64,000 bases of DNA, from positions 5,339,399 through 5,403,398 of the forward strand of contig OZ024783.1 of NCBI GenBank assembly GCA_964017065.1, written 5' to 3'. Shown here piece by piece: positions 38,229 to 51,159 of this stretch. This DNA comes from Haliclona indistincta. Lineage: Eukaryota > Porifera > Demospongiae > Haplosclerida > Chalinidae. A program made the position numbers and the translations under genes. The stretch's first letter is position 1, and each line of letters begins with the position of its first letter. The notes under the pieces are model-generated. The model was not told the DNA's origin, searched no databases, and saw only the letters and a list, made by a program, of their open reading frames with translations.

Positions 38229-39900
38229 AGAAAACGCTAAAAATTAGGGGTGGACCCTACGAAGTGCTTATAAACTATTTTATATTCTACTTACATTCGA
38301 TGCACGCGATACAGTTTTGTTGTCAAGCATCGTGCTGTCATGATTTCAACACTCTTCGAGGTCGCAACAGCTCCTCTGCATCGTTTTCAAGGCGTAATTT
38401 GGAAGTGGGCGGGGTCTCCGAGACGCCACAATAACAGTTCTTGGTCTATAGCGCTCTTGTACATCGTCCAATAGCAACCCTCATTGCACGCCAAGTTTCA
38501 TCAAGTTCATTTGCTTCCTTTCACCAAATCCAAGAAATACTTTAATATTTTGGATTTGGTGGAAGGAAGCAAATAAATTTGTTGAAACTTGGTGTGCAAT
38601 TACATTGCTACCCTACTTGGACAGAAAGTGCATGAGGGTTGCTATTGGACGATGTACAAGAGCGCTAGAGACATCATGACAGCACGATGCTGTGCATTCT
38701 TGACAACAAAACTGTATCGCGTGCATCGAATGTAACTCGAATATAAAATAGTTTATAAGCGATTCGTAGGCTCCACCCCTAATTTTTTAGCGTTTTATTT
38801 TTCCTGCAAAAAGGAAAGACTTGGCGCTTCTATATCTATCCGTTCTATGTGCGTACCTAGCAACTCTACACACTGAGTCGCCATCCCGCTGAATCTGTGA
38901 CAGTCAATTTTTTCATTGCGGATCCTATCTTTCTTCAGCGCGTCTAGCGCCTTTACGCGAGCAGTGCCGAGACAAAAACACCCACGAACAGTCGTGAAAT
39001 TCTCCTGGCAAGTGCCTTTCGAACTTTGTTTTTAGCGAAACGGTGATATAAATTCGGCAATTTCTCGATCGTGATCCATTGTCGGCTAAGTGTTAGACGC
39101 CATTATTGTGATTGCGCAATACGCACGTGACCAAGCACTAGCTTGAGTATCTCCGCGCCGTATGGATTACGGAGAACACATATTTGTCTGGAGTCTTCGA
39201 AGAACGGTAAACTCGTATAGGATCTCCATTCTGCGCTTGCCAGATAATTATAACCGCCGTACAGGTCTACAAACAAGTGTGGGAGGGCCTCGTATGCACT
39301 GCATGCATGCGTAGGCGAGCTGATATGTACAGCATAACAATTTATTTTAGCTACAAGTTTGAAATTGTTAACAATAAAGAAAAGCCATCAACAACAGGAA
39401 AACTAAACTAATGGTGGAAACAAAGACGGCTCAGTACGTGCATCATATTGAACTGAACTTCACTGAAAAAGAAAAAAGGACACAAACAAGAAAATTAAAA
39501 AGATTTCTATCGAAATCAAAAGGATGTAGGGTTGTGAAATCTGGTCCACAATGTAAGCCAACAAGGATCAAGCATGGAATGGTAACACGATTGACTTGCT
39601 AACAGACCATAGATCCCAACATCAGTGGCTGTACATAAGATCAATATTTTGTCACAAGCTGAGTGCACGTCAGGTGTCAGCAGTCAACAGCAACTAGCTG
39701 AACTAGCTACAGTCAACCACAGCAGCTACCAAAGCATCAGCATGCAGCTACCAAAAACATACAACAAACCAGCACTACACAAACCAGCACAAAGATTTCA
39801 GGAAAAACCGCGGAATTTGCAGCCTAGCAATATAAAAAGGCTTATTTTACAGATACAGCCTCTTCTTCAACAGCAAACGAACACGTGTGCTATTTGATTT

Positions 39901-40560
39901 AACTTCTACCTGGTTCTCAGAACCGTAGAAACAGCTTTACAACTTCGTGCACACGCCCACGCAGGGCCGATGCAGTGAGTGTTTCAACACATTTCCGTGG
40001 ACCCCTCCGTTTGTTACCCCGTTGCGTATCCACTTGTACTGTACTAGCTATCTATGGCCGCGCATAGCTGGTCAGGCTAGGGATCGCCCGACTAGTGATC
40101 GGCACTTTACAGTCGGCTTTAGCCTGGGAGTAAGTGTTTAGCGTGATGCTCCGCGCAAACCGGTGTCTCTGATTTGCGCAAACTCGGAATCCTGTCTATA
40201 GAGCCTATCGATCACAGCGGACTCGGCACAAGCTCCGGCACGAGAAGAAAGTCTAAGTCAGTTTCAAATTTCATGATGCAGAATGATGACACACCAATAA
40301 AGCGCGCGGTGCGATCATTAGTTTGCGCAGGGCATGCATAATCGCTGCGCGGCGAGTATAAGATATGAAGGACGCATGACTGTGCACATGCAGCTAGTGC
40401 TCACGAGTGCTGAATTGGGCTGTAGTAGAGCCTACGACCACTGCAAGTAGTACATGTAGTAGCTGCATTGTGGTGCAACTCTCCATTGTAGTTCAGACGC
40501 TGGGCGGCTGCAGTGCTGTGCAGTGCAACTCGCACTGAACAGTCTTTTTATAGTGTCTTC
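39901..40560. other. Repeat DNA shared with 55440-55760
   Basis: No gene. From about 40343 to 40640 the sequence (GACGCATGACTGTGCACATG and onward) matches 55457-55760. Confidence 0.55.
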
Positions 40561-42707
40561 AATGCCTGAGTTCTGATCTTAACCCTTAAGAACTCCAATA
40601 TGACTCGATGTCATTAAATCTATTTTTGGTCTTGTTTACTCAAGGGCTTCCAAAACTGAGTCATCATCATCAACTGACTTAAGCACTATTATATTTCATC
40701 ACTTAGTGGAGGATTACATTTTAACCCTTGATACACCACATGCATTGTCAATTGCTTAATGTATAAATGCATTACACAATTGCAATGTATGATGTAGTGA
40801 ATGGTGGTTTGGTACTATTTCGTATTCTACATCACGTTTTCACTGGAAAAACAAGTGGATTTTGTATACACTGGGCTAGTTGGTCACTCCATCCCTGTGT
40901 GTGCTCCTGATAATAGAGCAACTGCACTGACTCACAGATTACACGTTTGACCAAGGTGATATTGTAATGAAGATAGTTGTAAATCCTACACCTATAGGGT
41001 TTCATTTTTCATGCTGTGTCCAAGCCGATTGACTGAATATTCTTCTACATTGTATTCTCAGTAAAATGAGTACCTGTATTTTACACACATGTCATGTATA
41101 GGTACTACACATCAGGATTCAAATGCTAGACTGCTGACACATTTTTGAAGCAATAAAATGGGAAATTCAATTATAAAGACTACTACAATAACAGTGTAAG
41201 TATGGCTGCACTTTGCAGTAAACATCAGTTCAGTGCTGGCAGTAAACATGCAAGTATAGGGTTAATACCCACCTTACTCTTTCACCATTGATAAATATCA
41301 TCATAGTCAGCCTTTTCACTATTACAATTTCAAGGCCGATTGTTGCAGTTTGAAATGTTCTACTTAGTGGTATTCCATCTACATTGTACTCATGTAAATG
41401 AACAAAAGTAATAAAAATGCAGTGTTTAACTAATTTTAACACATGAATAGCTGCTAGTCTTAAATCACCGTCATCTCATCATTGCCGAATGGATTTTTCT
41501 CGTGAAGCTTTATCATTGCAGCTATAGTAACAGTAAAAATGGCTGTTATTATGATATCCCTGAATTGAACGGATTTATTAACACAATACCTCGTTATGGT
41601 ATACACTCCTGGTAGGCATGGAATAACTACTACATGTATTGCGAGAGACAGTTTATAGACATAACATATCATTTTTACCCAGGTGTCAATCACACATTAT
41701 GAAACCCAGTTTTATTAATTTTGTGCAAGATAAACATTACTACAACCACATGTAGCTTCTTTGATTAGTAAGGCTTCAAACACATTCAGAGTGAGTGATT
41801 ATGCTTTATAAACTTATGGCAGAAGCCAGAGAATGCTCAAGGCCTAATCACTCCATAAAAAATACATTTTGCATTGGCAATGTGTTCGAAGCCTTACCAT
41901 ACAATCGAAGAAAGTTGTTGTGCTTAATCTAATTTAGCATAGAGTAGAAATGGGTTTCATAGTGGCGCCTTCGTACAAATTATATTTTTCATGCACACAG
42001 TATCTGCTACATGTAATAAATGTAAAAGAAACTATTAATGCTTCATAAAATAAATTTAATAATGATGTGGTGTGTCTTACTGTACAGTGTAAGACACTCT
42101 CTAATAGCTTAAACATTATGGTTATGAAGTGACCCTACAGTAGCACAAAGATGGGCACACACATGTAGATGATGATAATTAGCTATGCACTGTGTGGGGT
42201 CTGCAGGACATGACTCTCAAGAATTAGATATCTCCAGCCAGAGAAAAACATTCTCTGCAACCAGAGCACATAAAGTAAAGAGTTAAATTCTTTAGTAAAA
42301 AGTATCCGTGCCGAGTCTCACGCATTTGCCAATCATCATCTCACGGCCGTCAAATTAATGCTCTACACTGATTCTCACGAGCCTGCTAGTGTGTGCATGC
42401 ATACTTGTATGTTAGTACTGTTGAGTTGCATGCACAATTCCGAATACTGATCATGAGCTAGATAGAGAAGTTGTCAAAACACTGATCACATGTGGTGATT
42501 CGAAATAGTGATTGCTGTTGAATCATTATTATTTTAAAAAATAATTATTTTTAGAAACAACAATCATCTACTGCAGCATTGCTAATAGCTTTGGTATGCA
42601 AACCATCACACAATATTGAGCTACATACAATAAGACACTAGGTACACAATTCAGCAATAACTAAGGGGTTATAATGTTTTTACTGATGGTAGCAGTTCGG
42701 ACTCAAA
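40561..42707. other. Segmental duplication block downstream of NIDO-2
   Basis: The block pairs with about 59230-62562 downstream of NIDO-3, apart from an R1 copy inserted in the latter. No intact gene. A minus-strand stretch at 41265-41400 (EYNVDGIPLSRTFQTATI, then a possible GTAAGG donor) faintly resembles part of a VWD domain, but its counterpart at 61130-61260 is not open. Confidence 0.5.
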
Positions 42708-43216
42708 CTAGTAGACCACATCAAAACCTCTTGTGCTAAACAAAGACCTTCGATCCTAAGTTATGAATAATATTAATTATTATACGTAATCCTGTAACAC
42801 TAGTGTACAAATTAGCTTACCTCCATAAGTACGGGCAAAACATTTCCAGGTATTACTCCATTGCCAAAATAAGTATAAAATAGAAAAGTCACTTGACCCT
42901 GACTGTTGTCTTCAATGGTAGACTCGATAATAATTCCTTCCATAATTTCAAATTGACTGTAAATTTGCACAAATGAAACAATCAAATTTTGTCTACTATG
43001 CAAACCGGTCTGGAGGAGGATATGGTATAGGACTAAATAAGTTGAATCCATTAATCCATATTCCAATAAAGATGATTTGTGTTGCACTAATCTCAAAATC
43101 TCTCAATGCTTTATCAGTAAACTGTGTAATAAAAATTGCTATTTCAAAATGAATTATACCAAATTGAATATAACTTACGTTATTGGTATTATAATTTTTC
43201 ACAGTGAATCTGATAT

Positions 43217-43896
43217 TTATGCCTCGGTGGGCGGAGCCACGAGGCATACAGTAGTCGTGTTGTCATTCTGTCATTCATTCTGTCAGTCTGTCGCAACGAT
43301 TTCTCGGCGCTCGCTGAAAACTAAGCGCTGAAACAAGCAACACGGGTAGAAATCGATACTTGCTCGGATTTGTATTTTCAGAGGTTTGATTTTAAAGCTT
43401 GGTGCGTAAGTTACCGCTTGAATTGCTCACCTAGAAGGCTGTTGGTGGTGATGTAGACTTCTGAGGAGACAAAGTTGTCTAAAGCTGGCTGCCTTGCAGC
43501 CAGTGAGTGTATGAACAGCGTGGCAGACTTGTATATGAAGCTTCGTTCTTGAGTTATGGCGTAATTTGCTTACCTCGCGATCGATGGCAGTTGCTGGCGA
43601 TCTAGAGTTCGCCGTAGCACAAAACTACCCACAATTGACTGCCTAGAAGCTGACAGGTTAGAACTTCACTACAGGATAGCAGCGCATGTCTAAAGAAATG
43701 GTGTAAGCAAGCTATATCTCGATTGCTCGTGTTTTGTGCCCTGCACTCCAACTAGACACGCCCAGTTGAATTAGTGGTCAGCGCTGATTGGCTTCTGATT
43801 GCATAACTACATTGTACAAGGTATAATAATAGCTGCAGCTGTTGTATGTGAAATGGTGGCATTCCACCGAGGCATCTGCACCCTTGGTGCTTTTAT
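43217..43896 (-). mobile_element. R2 element inside a NIDO-2 exon
   Basis: The left edge ATGCCTCGGTGGGCGGAGCC and right edge CCACCGAGGCATCTGCACCC..GGTGC interrupt codons that are continuous in NIDO-1 (29416-29513) and NIDO-3 (63028-63125) between AENN and IRFTVKN. About 680 bp, no coding capacity. Confidence 0.85.
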
Positions 43897-46290
43897 GTTT
43901 TCAGCTATCACAGTTGGCAGTGACACAACAGGAGGTGGCGGTGGTAGCTCAACTCCTACGCACATACGTGACGGTAATTGTGCATGAGAGCATTGTCAGT
44001 TTCATTTCTTACGTTGACAAGAGCCATTCATTAGTTTGTAACCTTCAAAACAGACACAGCTAAAAGATCCCGGTGAGTTGTTGCAGTCGCTATTTTCAAC
44101 GCAAATGTTGGAATCATCACGTGCAGCATCTTCACATTCATCGATGTCTGTGCACAGGACATAAGACATAAACACCACATGGTTTGTCCAAGTATAAATT
44201 CTATACCTTCACAAATTTGTTGTTCTTCAAGATATCTGTATCCAGCTCTACAGCTGCATGTGAAAGATCCCACAGTGTTGGTGCAAATTTGATCACAAGG
44301 TTGAAACAGTGTGCATTCGTCTTGGTCTGCATGAAAATGATAACAAAGTCATTATAACACATGACAGTATTACGTGCTTCCCAACATAATTTTTTGTGCT
44401 TACCAACACATTGGGTATCAGTCGGTCTTGGAAGTGTGTATCCTGCTGGACAGAAGCATTGTGCAGTTCCATTGACAGCAGCACAGGAATGTGAACATCT
44501 TACTTCATCTTGACACGGATTCTGAACTGTAGTGTTGCAAGCACAATTCTTTTGAAACAAGTATTATCAATTTTCAATACCTGTACAAGTTCTTCCATCA
44601 TTGTTCAGCATGAAACCAGATTGACAGGAACAATTATAAGAGCCCACGGTGTTTATGCATCGCTGTTGACAATCATTAACTCCTTCACATTCATTAATGT
44701 CTACATAAATAAAAGAGGAGGTAAAGTATTGAATTTTATGTGGTCGACATCACCTTGGCATTCGCCTGTTTCTCTAACCAGTCTAAAGCCTCTTTCACAA
44801 CTGCACATAAAACTTCCGAATGAGTTTATGCAAATTTGACCACAGTTATTAGTCAAATTACTTGCGCATTCATCAATATCTGTGATAGGAAATATGAAGT
44901 AATAAAATTTATGCCCAAATTTTGTACCTAAGCATTTCTCTCCATTTCCAGTGTATCCTGCTGGACATGGTCCACAAGCTGCTCCATGCCCTGGGGCTCG
45001 CACATCGATGCATTCCACTCCATCGAAGCATTGTATTTCAGAGCATCCATTAGTATCCTCTTCACAGAATCTACCAGAGTAGGCTGTAAATGATGGTTAT
45101 AACATAAAATTATTATGCATGGAGCTAGAAGTCTATGTATACCTGCAGGACAGTTACAATTTAAAACATATGAGGTAGTACTCTGTGGCTCTCCCATACG
45201 TGTACAGTTTCCACCATTCTTGCAAGTACATATTTCTACAGTTGGTGTTAGTGACGATGCAGCATTGTTGCCATCAACTGCTAAAAAACTCAGTTCAAAA
45301 GGAATAGGATAATTGAGTGTCCACTTGAATGTATAAGTGTCATTGCCATCATCTGTCAGTGAAGAGTTTGGTGGTAGTCCTCCAACAATCTCGACAGTGA
45401 AGTTACCTCCCGAGTCATCTATAACATGGAAAATGTAGACTGATAGCTCATCAGTTGCAACTTCAAAAACAGCATCTCCAGTAATATTTGGCGGGAAGTT
45501 ATCTGCAAAGTAAGAATAATTTCTTTAGATATGCTAATGTACTAGTGTTCAACACCTGGAGACATTGTTTAAGCTATGCATGTGTAGCAAACTAAGATAA
45601 AGATTTCAATTTACTGAGGTTTGATGTTGTGTTTTCAAAATCTTCCACTGTTTCCAGGTTTTGATTTGCAACTTCTTGACTTCTTGTTACAGCAAAATCA
45701 AACAAGCAGCCACGGTCATTCCCACAGACAGCTCTTTGTTCATCAGTATATTCAATTTCATCAGGAAACATCATTGGTGTTGCAGCTTGTCGCTTCCTAC
45801 GTTGATTTGTTTGCTCAGTGAACATTTCTGGATCTGATGTGTTGTCCACAGACCCTGTAATGTAAATTAAAAATAATTATTATGTTAAAAGTTTACACGA
45901 TCATCATTGATTTGTAGCTCACAGGTTTGCCCATGTGTATATATTGAACTCGAATTGGACGATGAACTTATTACGACTCCTTGTCTGCTTGTGAGATCAT
46001 TAGAAGAGTCACCATCAGCACTACCTAGAAGTCCAACAGCCTGATTACTTGTCGAATAGACATAATAATTCATCCATGTTCTGGTATTGTGCACATTCAA
46101 AATTACACCTGCTTTAAACACACAGATAATGCGATATCCTCTCTGCCAATAAATGTAGCTCTCATCAGTAATAAAAGGATTGGTGTCATTTGCAACATTG
46201 CTTGTAATTTCTTTTTTTCTCGTCACTCTTTCGGTATGAAAAAGTTGAAGTTGCCCATTTGAATCCACAGTAATCTAATAGAGTAAGTGT

Positions 46291-47455
46291 TATTAGGGAG
46301 GCACGGTAGTGCGACTAGTGCTTCCCTATGTAGGGTTGAACGGAAAAACAAGATGGCGGCTACATACAATGTATTAGCGTTCAAACGCTGATATTTCGCC
46401 TGGCGATGAATTTTATACGTCCAAAGACACTTATATCTGCTATCTGGCGTTGCCCCAACTTACAGGAGCAAGGAGATTGCTTGAAATTGTTACTAAAGTG
46501 ACGAACCCGGAAACGGTGAAAATCGAGTTTCGTCATCTTCGTTTTCTTCTTCTTTTCCTTCAGCGCGCCTAGTGCCTTTGCGCGAGCAGTGCCAGGACCA
46601 AAACACCCACGAACAGTCGTGAAATTCTCCTGGCAGGTGCCTTTTGAACTTTGTTTTTAGCGAAACAGCGATATAAATTCCGCGATTTCTCGATCGTGAG
46701 TATCTCCGCGCCGTATGGATCACGGAGAACACATATTTGTCTGGAGTCTTCGAAGAACTAAGCTCGTATAGGATGATAGGATCACCATTCTGCGCTTGCA
46801 GATAATTATAAGCAAATTATAACTGCCGTTTACAGATCTACAAACAAGTGTGGGCGTGGCTCGTATGCATGCATGAGTAGGCGAGCTGAGCACAACGATT
46901 ATTTTTAGCTACAAGTTTAAAATTGTTAATAATAAAGAAAAGCCATCGACAACAGGAAAACTAAACCAATGGTGGAAACAAAGAAGGTTCAGTACGTGCA
47001 TAATATTGAACTGCACTTCACTGAAAAAGAAAAAAGGACACAAACAAGAAAATTTAAAAGATTTCTATCGAAATCAAAAGGATTTAAGGTTGTGAAATCT
47101 ACCACTGGTCCACAATGTAAACTAACAAGGAACAAGCATAGAATGGTAACACGATTGACTTGCTAGATCCCTACATCAGTGGCTGTAAATAAGATCAATA
47201 TTTTGTCACAAGCTGAATGCACGTCAGGTGTCAGCAGTCAATAGCAAATAGCTGAACTAGCTATAGTCAACCACAGCAGCCGCTGATGTAGGGATCTATG
47301 GTCAGTTAGCAAGTCAATCGTGTTACCATTCCATGCTTGTTCCTTGTTAGTTTACATTGTGGACCAGTGGTAGATTTCACAACCCTACATCCTTTTGAGA
47401 AATCTTTTTAATTTTATGGAAGTTATTATTATGGAAGTTCTTCTTTAAACACCGA
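46291..47455 (+). mobile_element. R1 element copy B in a NIDO-2 intron
   Basis: Starts ATTAGGGAGGCACGGTAGTG. It has the small frame MVETKKVQYVHNIELHFTE (46969-47166), and ends in a hairpin whose arms (about 47095-47170 and 47280-47400) share TAACACGATTGACTTGCTA in inverse. NIDO-1 has no insertion at the equivalent intron (31847-31893). Confidence 0.75.
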
Positions 47456-49023
47456 GCCTATTACGTATATGCAGCTACCTCAAATGTATCCATTGTGGCT
47501 GGAATTCCGAAAGCTATGTGTGTCTGTGCTGTTGCTGGATTTATGTCCTCGCTCTCAATTAAAGTATTCACAGCTTGCAACTCAAATATAGGTTGAGTAC
47601 CATCACTGGAGTTTATTCTCATTACCACAAATTTTCCCTCTCCCATGAAGCTGTAAAAATTTCCATCCAATGTAACATAATGGGGATCCATGTAAGCACA
47701 TCCTAAATTGGAAGAAAGATGACAAAATGCAACACTATTGAGCATGCATGTGTAAACTTTCAATTACCTATACGCAGCCCAACATAGCCTTTTCCATTAT
47801 CTATGATCCTTTTATCGTAATATTGTGAAGTAAAGTTGGCATTAATGCATGTATCCTTAAATTTTTTTCAAATTCGGCATATTCTTCTGGCTGTCTCATA
47901 GGATGATATGGCAGCAGAACTCCTGCATTTCCAGTACTAGGCTCGGTGATTAAAGAAGAACTTCCATAATAGCCAGTTTCGCTGCAAAACAAGACTTGCT
48001 TTAATAACATGCAGTCATGTAGCAACACATCATGATCAAGTACAATTGTAACTTACTAGTTAACATCATAGCAGCATTGTCTTGTGTATAAATGGCGACT
48101 TCCTGTGCCTGTATCTTTTGTTTCAAAAGCAAATACCCAGACAAAGCAGGTTGAAGTTTCACCAGTTCCAGGCTGTTTAGCAAATCGATAGTCATCATAA
48201 GTCTGATAAAAGGATGGTGGACATTTAGGAATCATTTTATCAGCATCTTCCATTTCTTCATAATCTATTGCCTGACCATCACAGTTTGCAAGATTTACAC
48301 ACTCTTGATAGGCCTCATTTAGTTCTCCACCTATATTTCCTTCGTCAGTACTAAATTCGAAGACAATATCTCTCTTTGCTCTTTGACTACAGGTGCCAAC
48401 GGTTGAAACAATAAAATCAAATCCTGAAGCTGGATGGTTGTAAACAAGAATTCCTCTTGCGTTATACCCAACAACTGCATGTTTGCCTGATTTTGTAGCT
48501 GACCACTGCATTCGATCACAAACATAGGTATAAAAATAGTAGGTGTGAATATAGTCTGTTATAAGAACAGCTTGGTATCTGTTAGTCTATATGTCAAAAT
48601 GATTATTATAATTATAATTCTCATGGAGTTTATTACATACTTTATTGAGCAGTTCATCATTGACATCGGCATCAGGTGATCCATGAGGAAAGGGATGAAC
48701 ATCCTCCCATTGAGCTACCAACATTGCTTGAGCTAAAAACTGATCAAAGTATCTGTTTTGAACGAGTGAAGTAGCCTTATCTAACAAATCACTACCAATA
48801 GAAAAATCTCTGCTGTTCTTGATCACAACATAGCGTACAGTACCATCTCGACGTATGTCATTGTCACTCCAGTATGGTGCTAACACAAATCTATCCTGAA
48901 TGTATCTGTCTTGGGTTGGAAATCTTTCAGGTTTGTCATAAAACCATTTGTTTCCAAATGATATCACTCCATTTTCACTAACCTGCAATGATACGAAATA
49001 ATTATATTTATACATTATGCGCA

Positions 49024-49106
49024 GTCTTGGATCGGGACAATCTGTAGATTGTGCTGCTCAAAGCATGGATCTGCAGTGCAATCCAAGGATTGTCGCGATC
49101 CAAGGT
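49024..49106. repeat. Small inverted-repeat element in a NIDO-2 intron
   Basis: About 83 bp with ends CTTGGATCGGGACAATCT and AGGATTGTCGCGATCCAAG, inverse with two mismatches. NIDO-1 lacks it. Confidence 0.7.
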
Positions 49107-51159
49107 TAGCACACAACATAAAATTATACGAATAATATGTAATAGCTAGTTTATAATAATAATTTTTACATACATAGGCAGTGTAGAACACTCTTCCAGC
49201 TATTGGTATCCCATCAATAGAAATAGATTCTGAGGTAGCTTCCAATTCTCTTGGTAACTCTTTGACATCAGGTAAATCAGCAAGATTATCAAAATATTGG
49301 AGACTGTCCACTACTACTGGTTCTTCTGTAGCAATTTCTTGACCTGCAATTGCATGTAATTATAGCTCAATTATGCTGTACAAACTTGTATACCTTCAGA
49401 AAACAGTACTTCAAGCTTCATTCCAGCATTGTATGCATAAGATACTTTCTGAAACTGATGATGTCCATACACCATAACTGAAAAAGAACCGTTTTCATAC
49501 CGATGCCTCATAACATACTGTCCACTGCTAATACTAGCACTGCATCCATATCCGATAATACCACGACTACTGTTAACTGGTTTCCAAGTGCAAACAAATG
49601 GAGAAGAGTTTAGGAGAATATTGTTCTCAGAAAAGTTTGTGGCCGGAACAGTTACACTGATGAAACTGTTAAACCTAAAATTTCTTGGATATACGAAAAA
49701 AGAAACTGAGTTGACAAATTGAGCCATAGGTGGAACTGGAGTAACTGTTGGATCTCCTGTACCATCACTTGCCCCACCCATTGCCCACTGAGTGACAAAT
49801 ATAGGCTTACTTGAGATAAGGGAACAGTAGCTATTTGATGGAGTAGTAAAAGCAAACTGCAAAGGAAGAAGATTTTGAACTGGTGGATCACATGTTAGTT
49901 GAAGTACAGTGTTGGATAGAAAAGGAGTCACTTTAAAAAACTGTCCACTTGTTCGCCCAGCGAATGGAGGAAAAAGGAATTCTGTACCCCAAGTAGCAAT
50001 AGGAGGTATCTGAACAGTAAGGTGCTCACAGTAGTCACCACGTAAGACATTACCACATTCATGGCCACTGACAACGGTGAGAGAATAGTTTGAGACAATT
50101 TTCGTGCCTGAAAGGTCCATTCCTAAATTATTGAACAGCAAAGTTTGCTGTTCATGAAGAATGATAGTGTGACTTTCTCCACTTCCTACAGTAATAATAG
50201 TAGTTGGATTGGCCTGAGCGTCTTGAGGAAGTTGAACTGAATGAGTAGGCGTGATGGTAATTCTTGTGTTGTTTCGACATCCGACTAACAAAATCTGACT
50301 GTGTGTTCCTGAAACGCGACTGTCAGTAGAAACAGCAATGTAAGTGTAGTTTACTAAACCAAGGTCATGGCAAGGATAAGACAAGTATTCACCGTATGAA
50401 CCAGTACGAAGATTTAAGGCCAGGACTGTAAACGTGGAATTGTCTTGCGATTTAACAAGAATTCCTTTGTAGCGATTAGAGATATCATTGCTAGCAATCA
50501 AAAAATTTGAGTTAATCAATTGAATTCCTCTTTTTGAGCTGCTGATCCTCTTAGTACGCACTTGGCTCGATCCAGCCTTTATTTCCACTGTAAACTCGTC
50601 TGATGATGTTGTAGTAAATGCGAGGTAAAGACCGTTTGTTCGGCCTCCCAAGTTGTTCAAAAATCCGAGGTAGAATTCTTTTCCATAGGTATATGCTAAA
50701 ATCGAGACGATAAAGAAAGTAGGGTTATACAATGGTGTTATTTTGTGTTACGTTATCAGTATTAGACGTGGAAAAACTCCCTCTGGGACTGTCAATATTG
50801 CGAACTGATACCAAGGGCGTATAGAGAGAAGAGGGCATGCAACGCAATACTATCCGTGAAAACATCGAAATCTTTATTGTTACTAACAATGGGTGTCTCT
50901 AAATTCACAACAGTTGAAGTACACCGCGTGAAAAGCACGTGATTTTTGTGGGAGCGCGTACGGCTCACGTGAAGGCGCTAGGCGCGCTGAAGGAAAGGAG
51001 AAGAAAACGAAAACTGATGACGACTCTCACATTCGATTTTCCTGGTTCGTCACTTTATTCAATTTCGAGCAACCTTTTGGCTATTATGAGGATTTGGCAA
51101 CGCCAAAGAACAGATCTACGTGTCTGTAGAGGTACAAAATTCACTGCCAGAAGAATGAA

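Larger units (their letters stand above)
37532..38927. mobile_element. hAT-like fold-back element in R1
   Basis: Ends AGGGTCCGCAATG and the inverse, with terminal inverted repeats of at least 70 bp (arms through GGCGACTCAGTGTGTAGAGT). An exact 8-bp target duplication TCTTTCTT lies at both edges (37524-37531 and 38928-38935). The arms continue inward (38229-38345 against 38672-38808) to a central hairpin near 38510-38590. An 8-bp duplication fits the hAT superfamily. No transposase is seen. Confidence 0.75.
37318..39900 (+). mobile_element. R1 element copy A, split by nested insertions
   Basis: It begins ATTAGGGAGGCACGGTAGTG and continues with the R1 consensus (ACCTGGAAACGGTGAAAATC), breaks at 37531, and resumes at 38928 (CTTCAGCGCG). 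It runs through the small Lys/Arg-rich frame at 39411-39602 (MVETKTAQYV, KEKRTQTRKLKRFLSKSKG). Other copies lie at 46291-47455, about 50940-53390 (inverted) and 59363-60595. No transposase is recognised. Confidence 0.65.
42708..50695 (-). pseudogene. NIDO-2: IgGFc-NIDO-AMOP-VWD-EGF paralogue with two lesions
   Basis: Exons: 49394-50695, 49174-49343, 48641-48982, 48057-48586, 47768-47981, 47479-47702, 45923-46274, 45615-45854, 45143-45502, 44928-45083, 44754-44879, 44581-44700, 44404-44526, 44207-44326, 44013-44147, 43179-43955 (interrupted), 43006-43121, 42821-42956, 42708-42755. The first exon has 433 codons resembling an IgGFc-binding N-terminal domain (GKEFYLGFLNN, VVSGHECGNV, FVTQWAMGG). 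NIDO ([17 protein letters not shown]), AMOP (TRQCCYD), VWD (YMDPHYVTLDG), the cadherin/Ig-like stretch, six EGFs and the FDVVY tail follow as in NIDO-1. Lesions: exon 47768-47981 is one base out of frame at a seven-T run (47862-47868), and an R2 element lies inside exon 43179-43955. The first could be a sequencing slip, the second is real. No signal-peptide exon was found. RTKR, RAKR and RRKR are furin-like. It may be a recent pseudogene or a gene with a shortened product. Confidence 0.75.
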
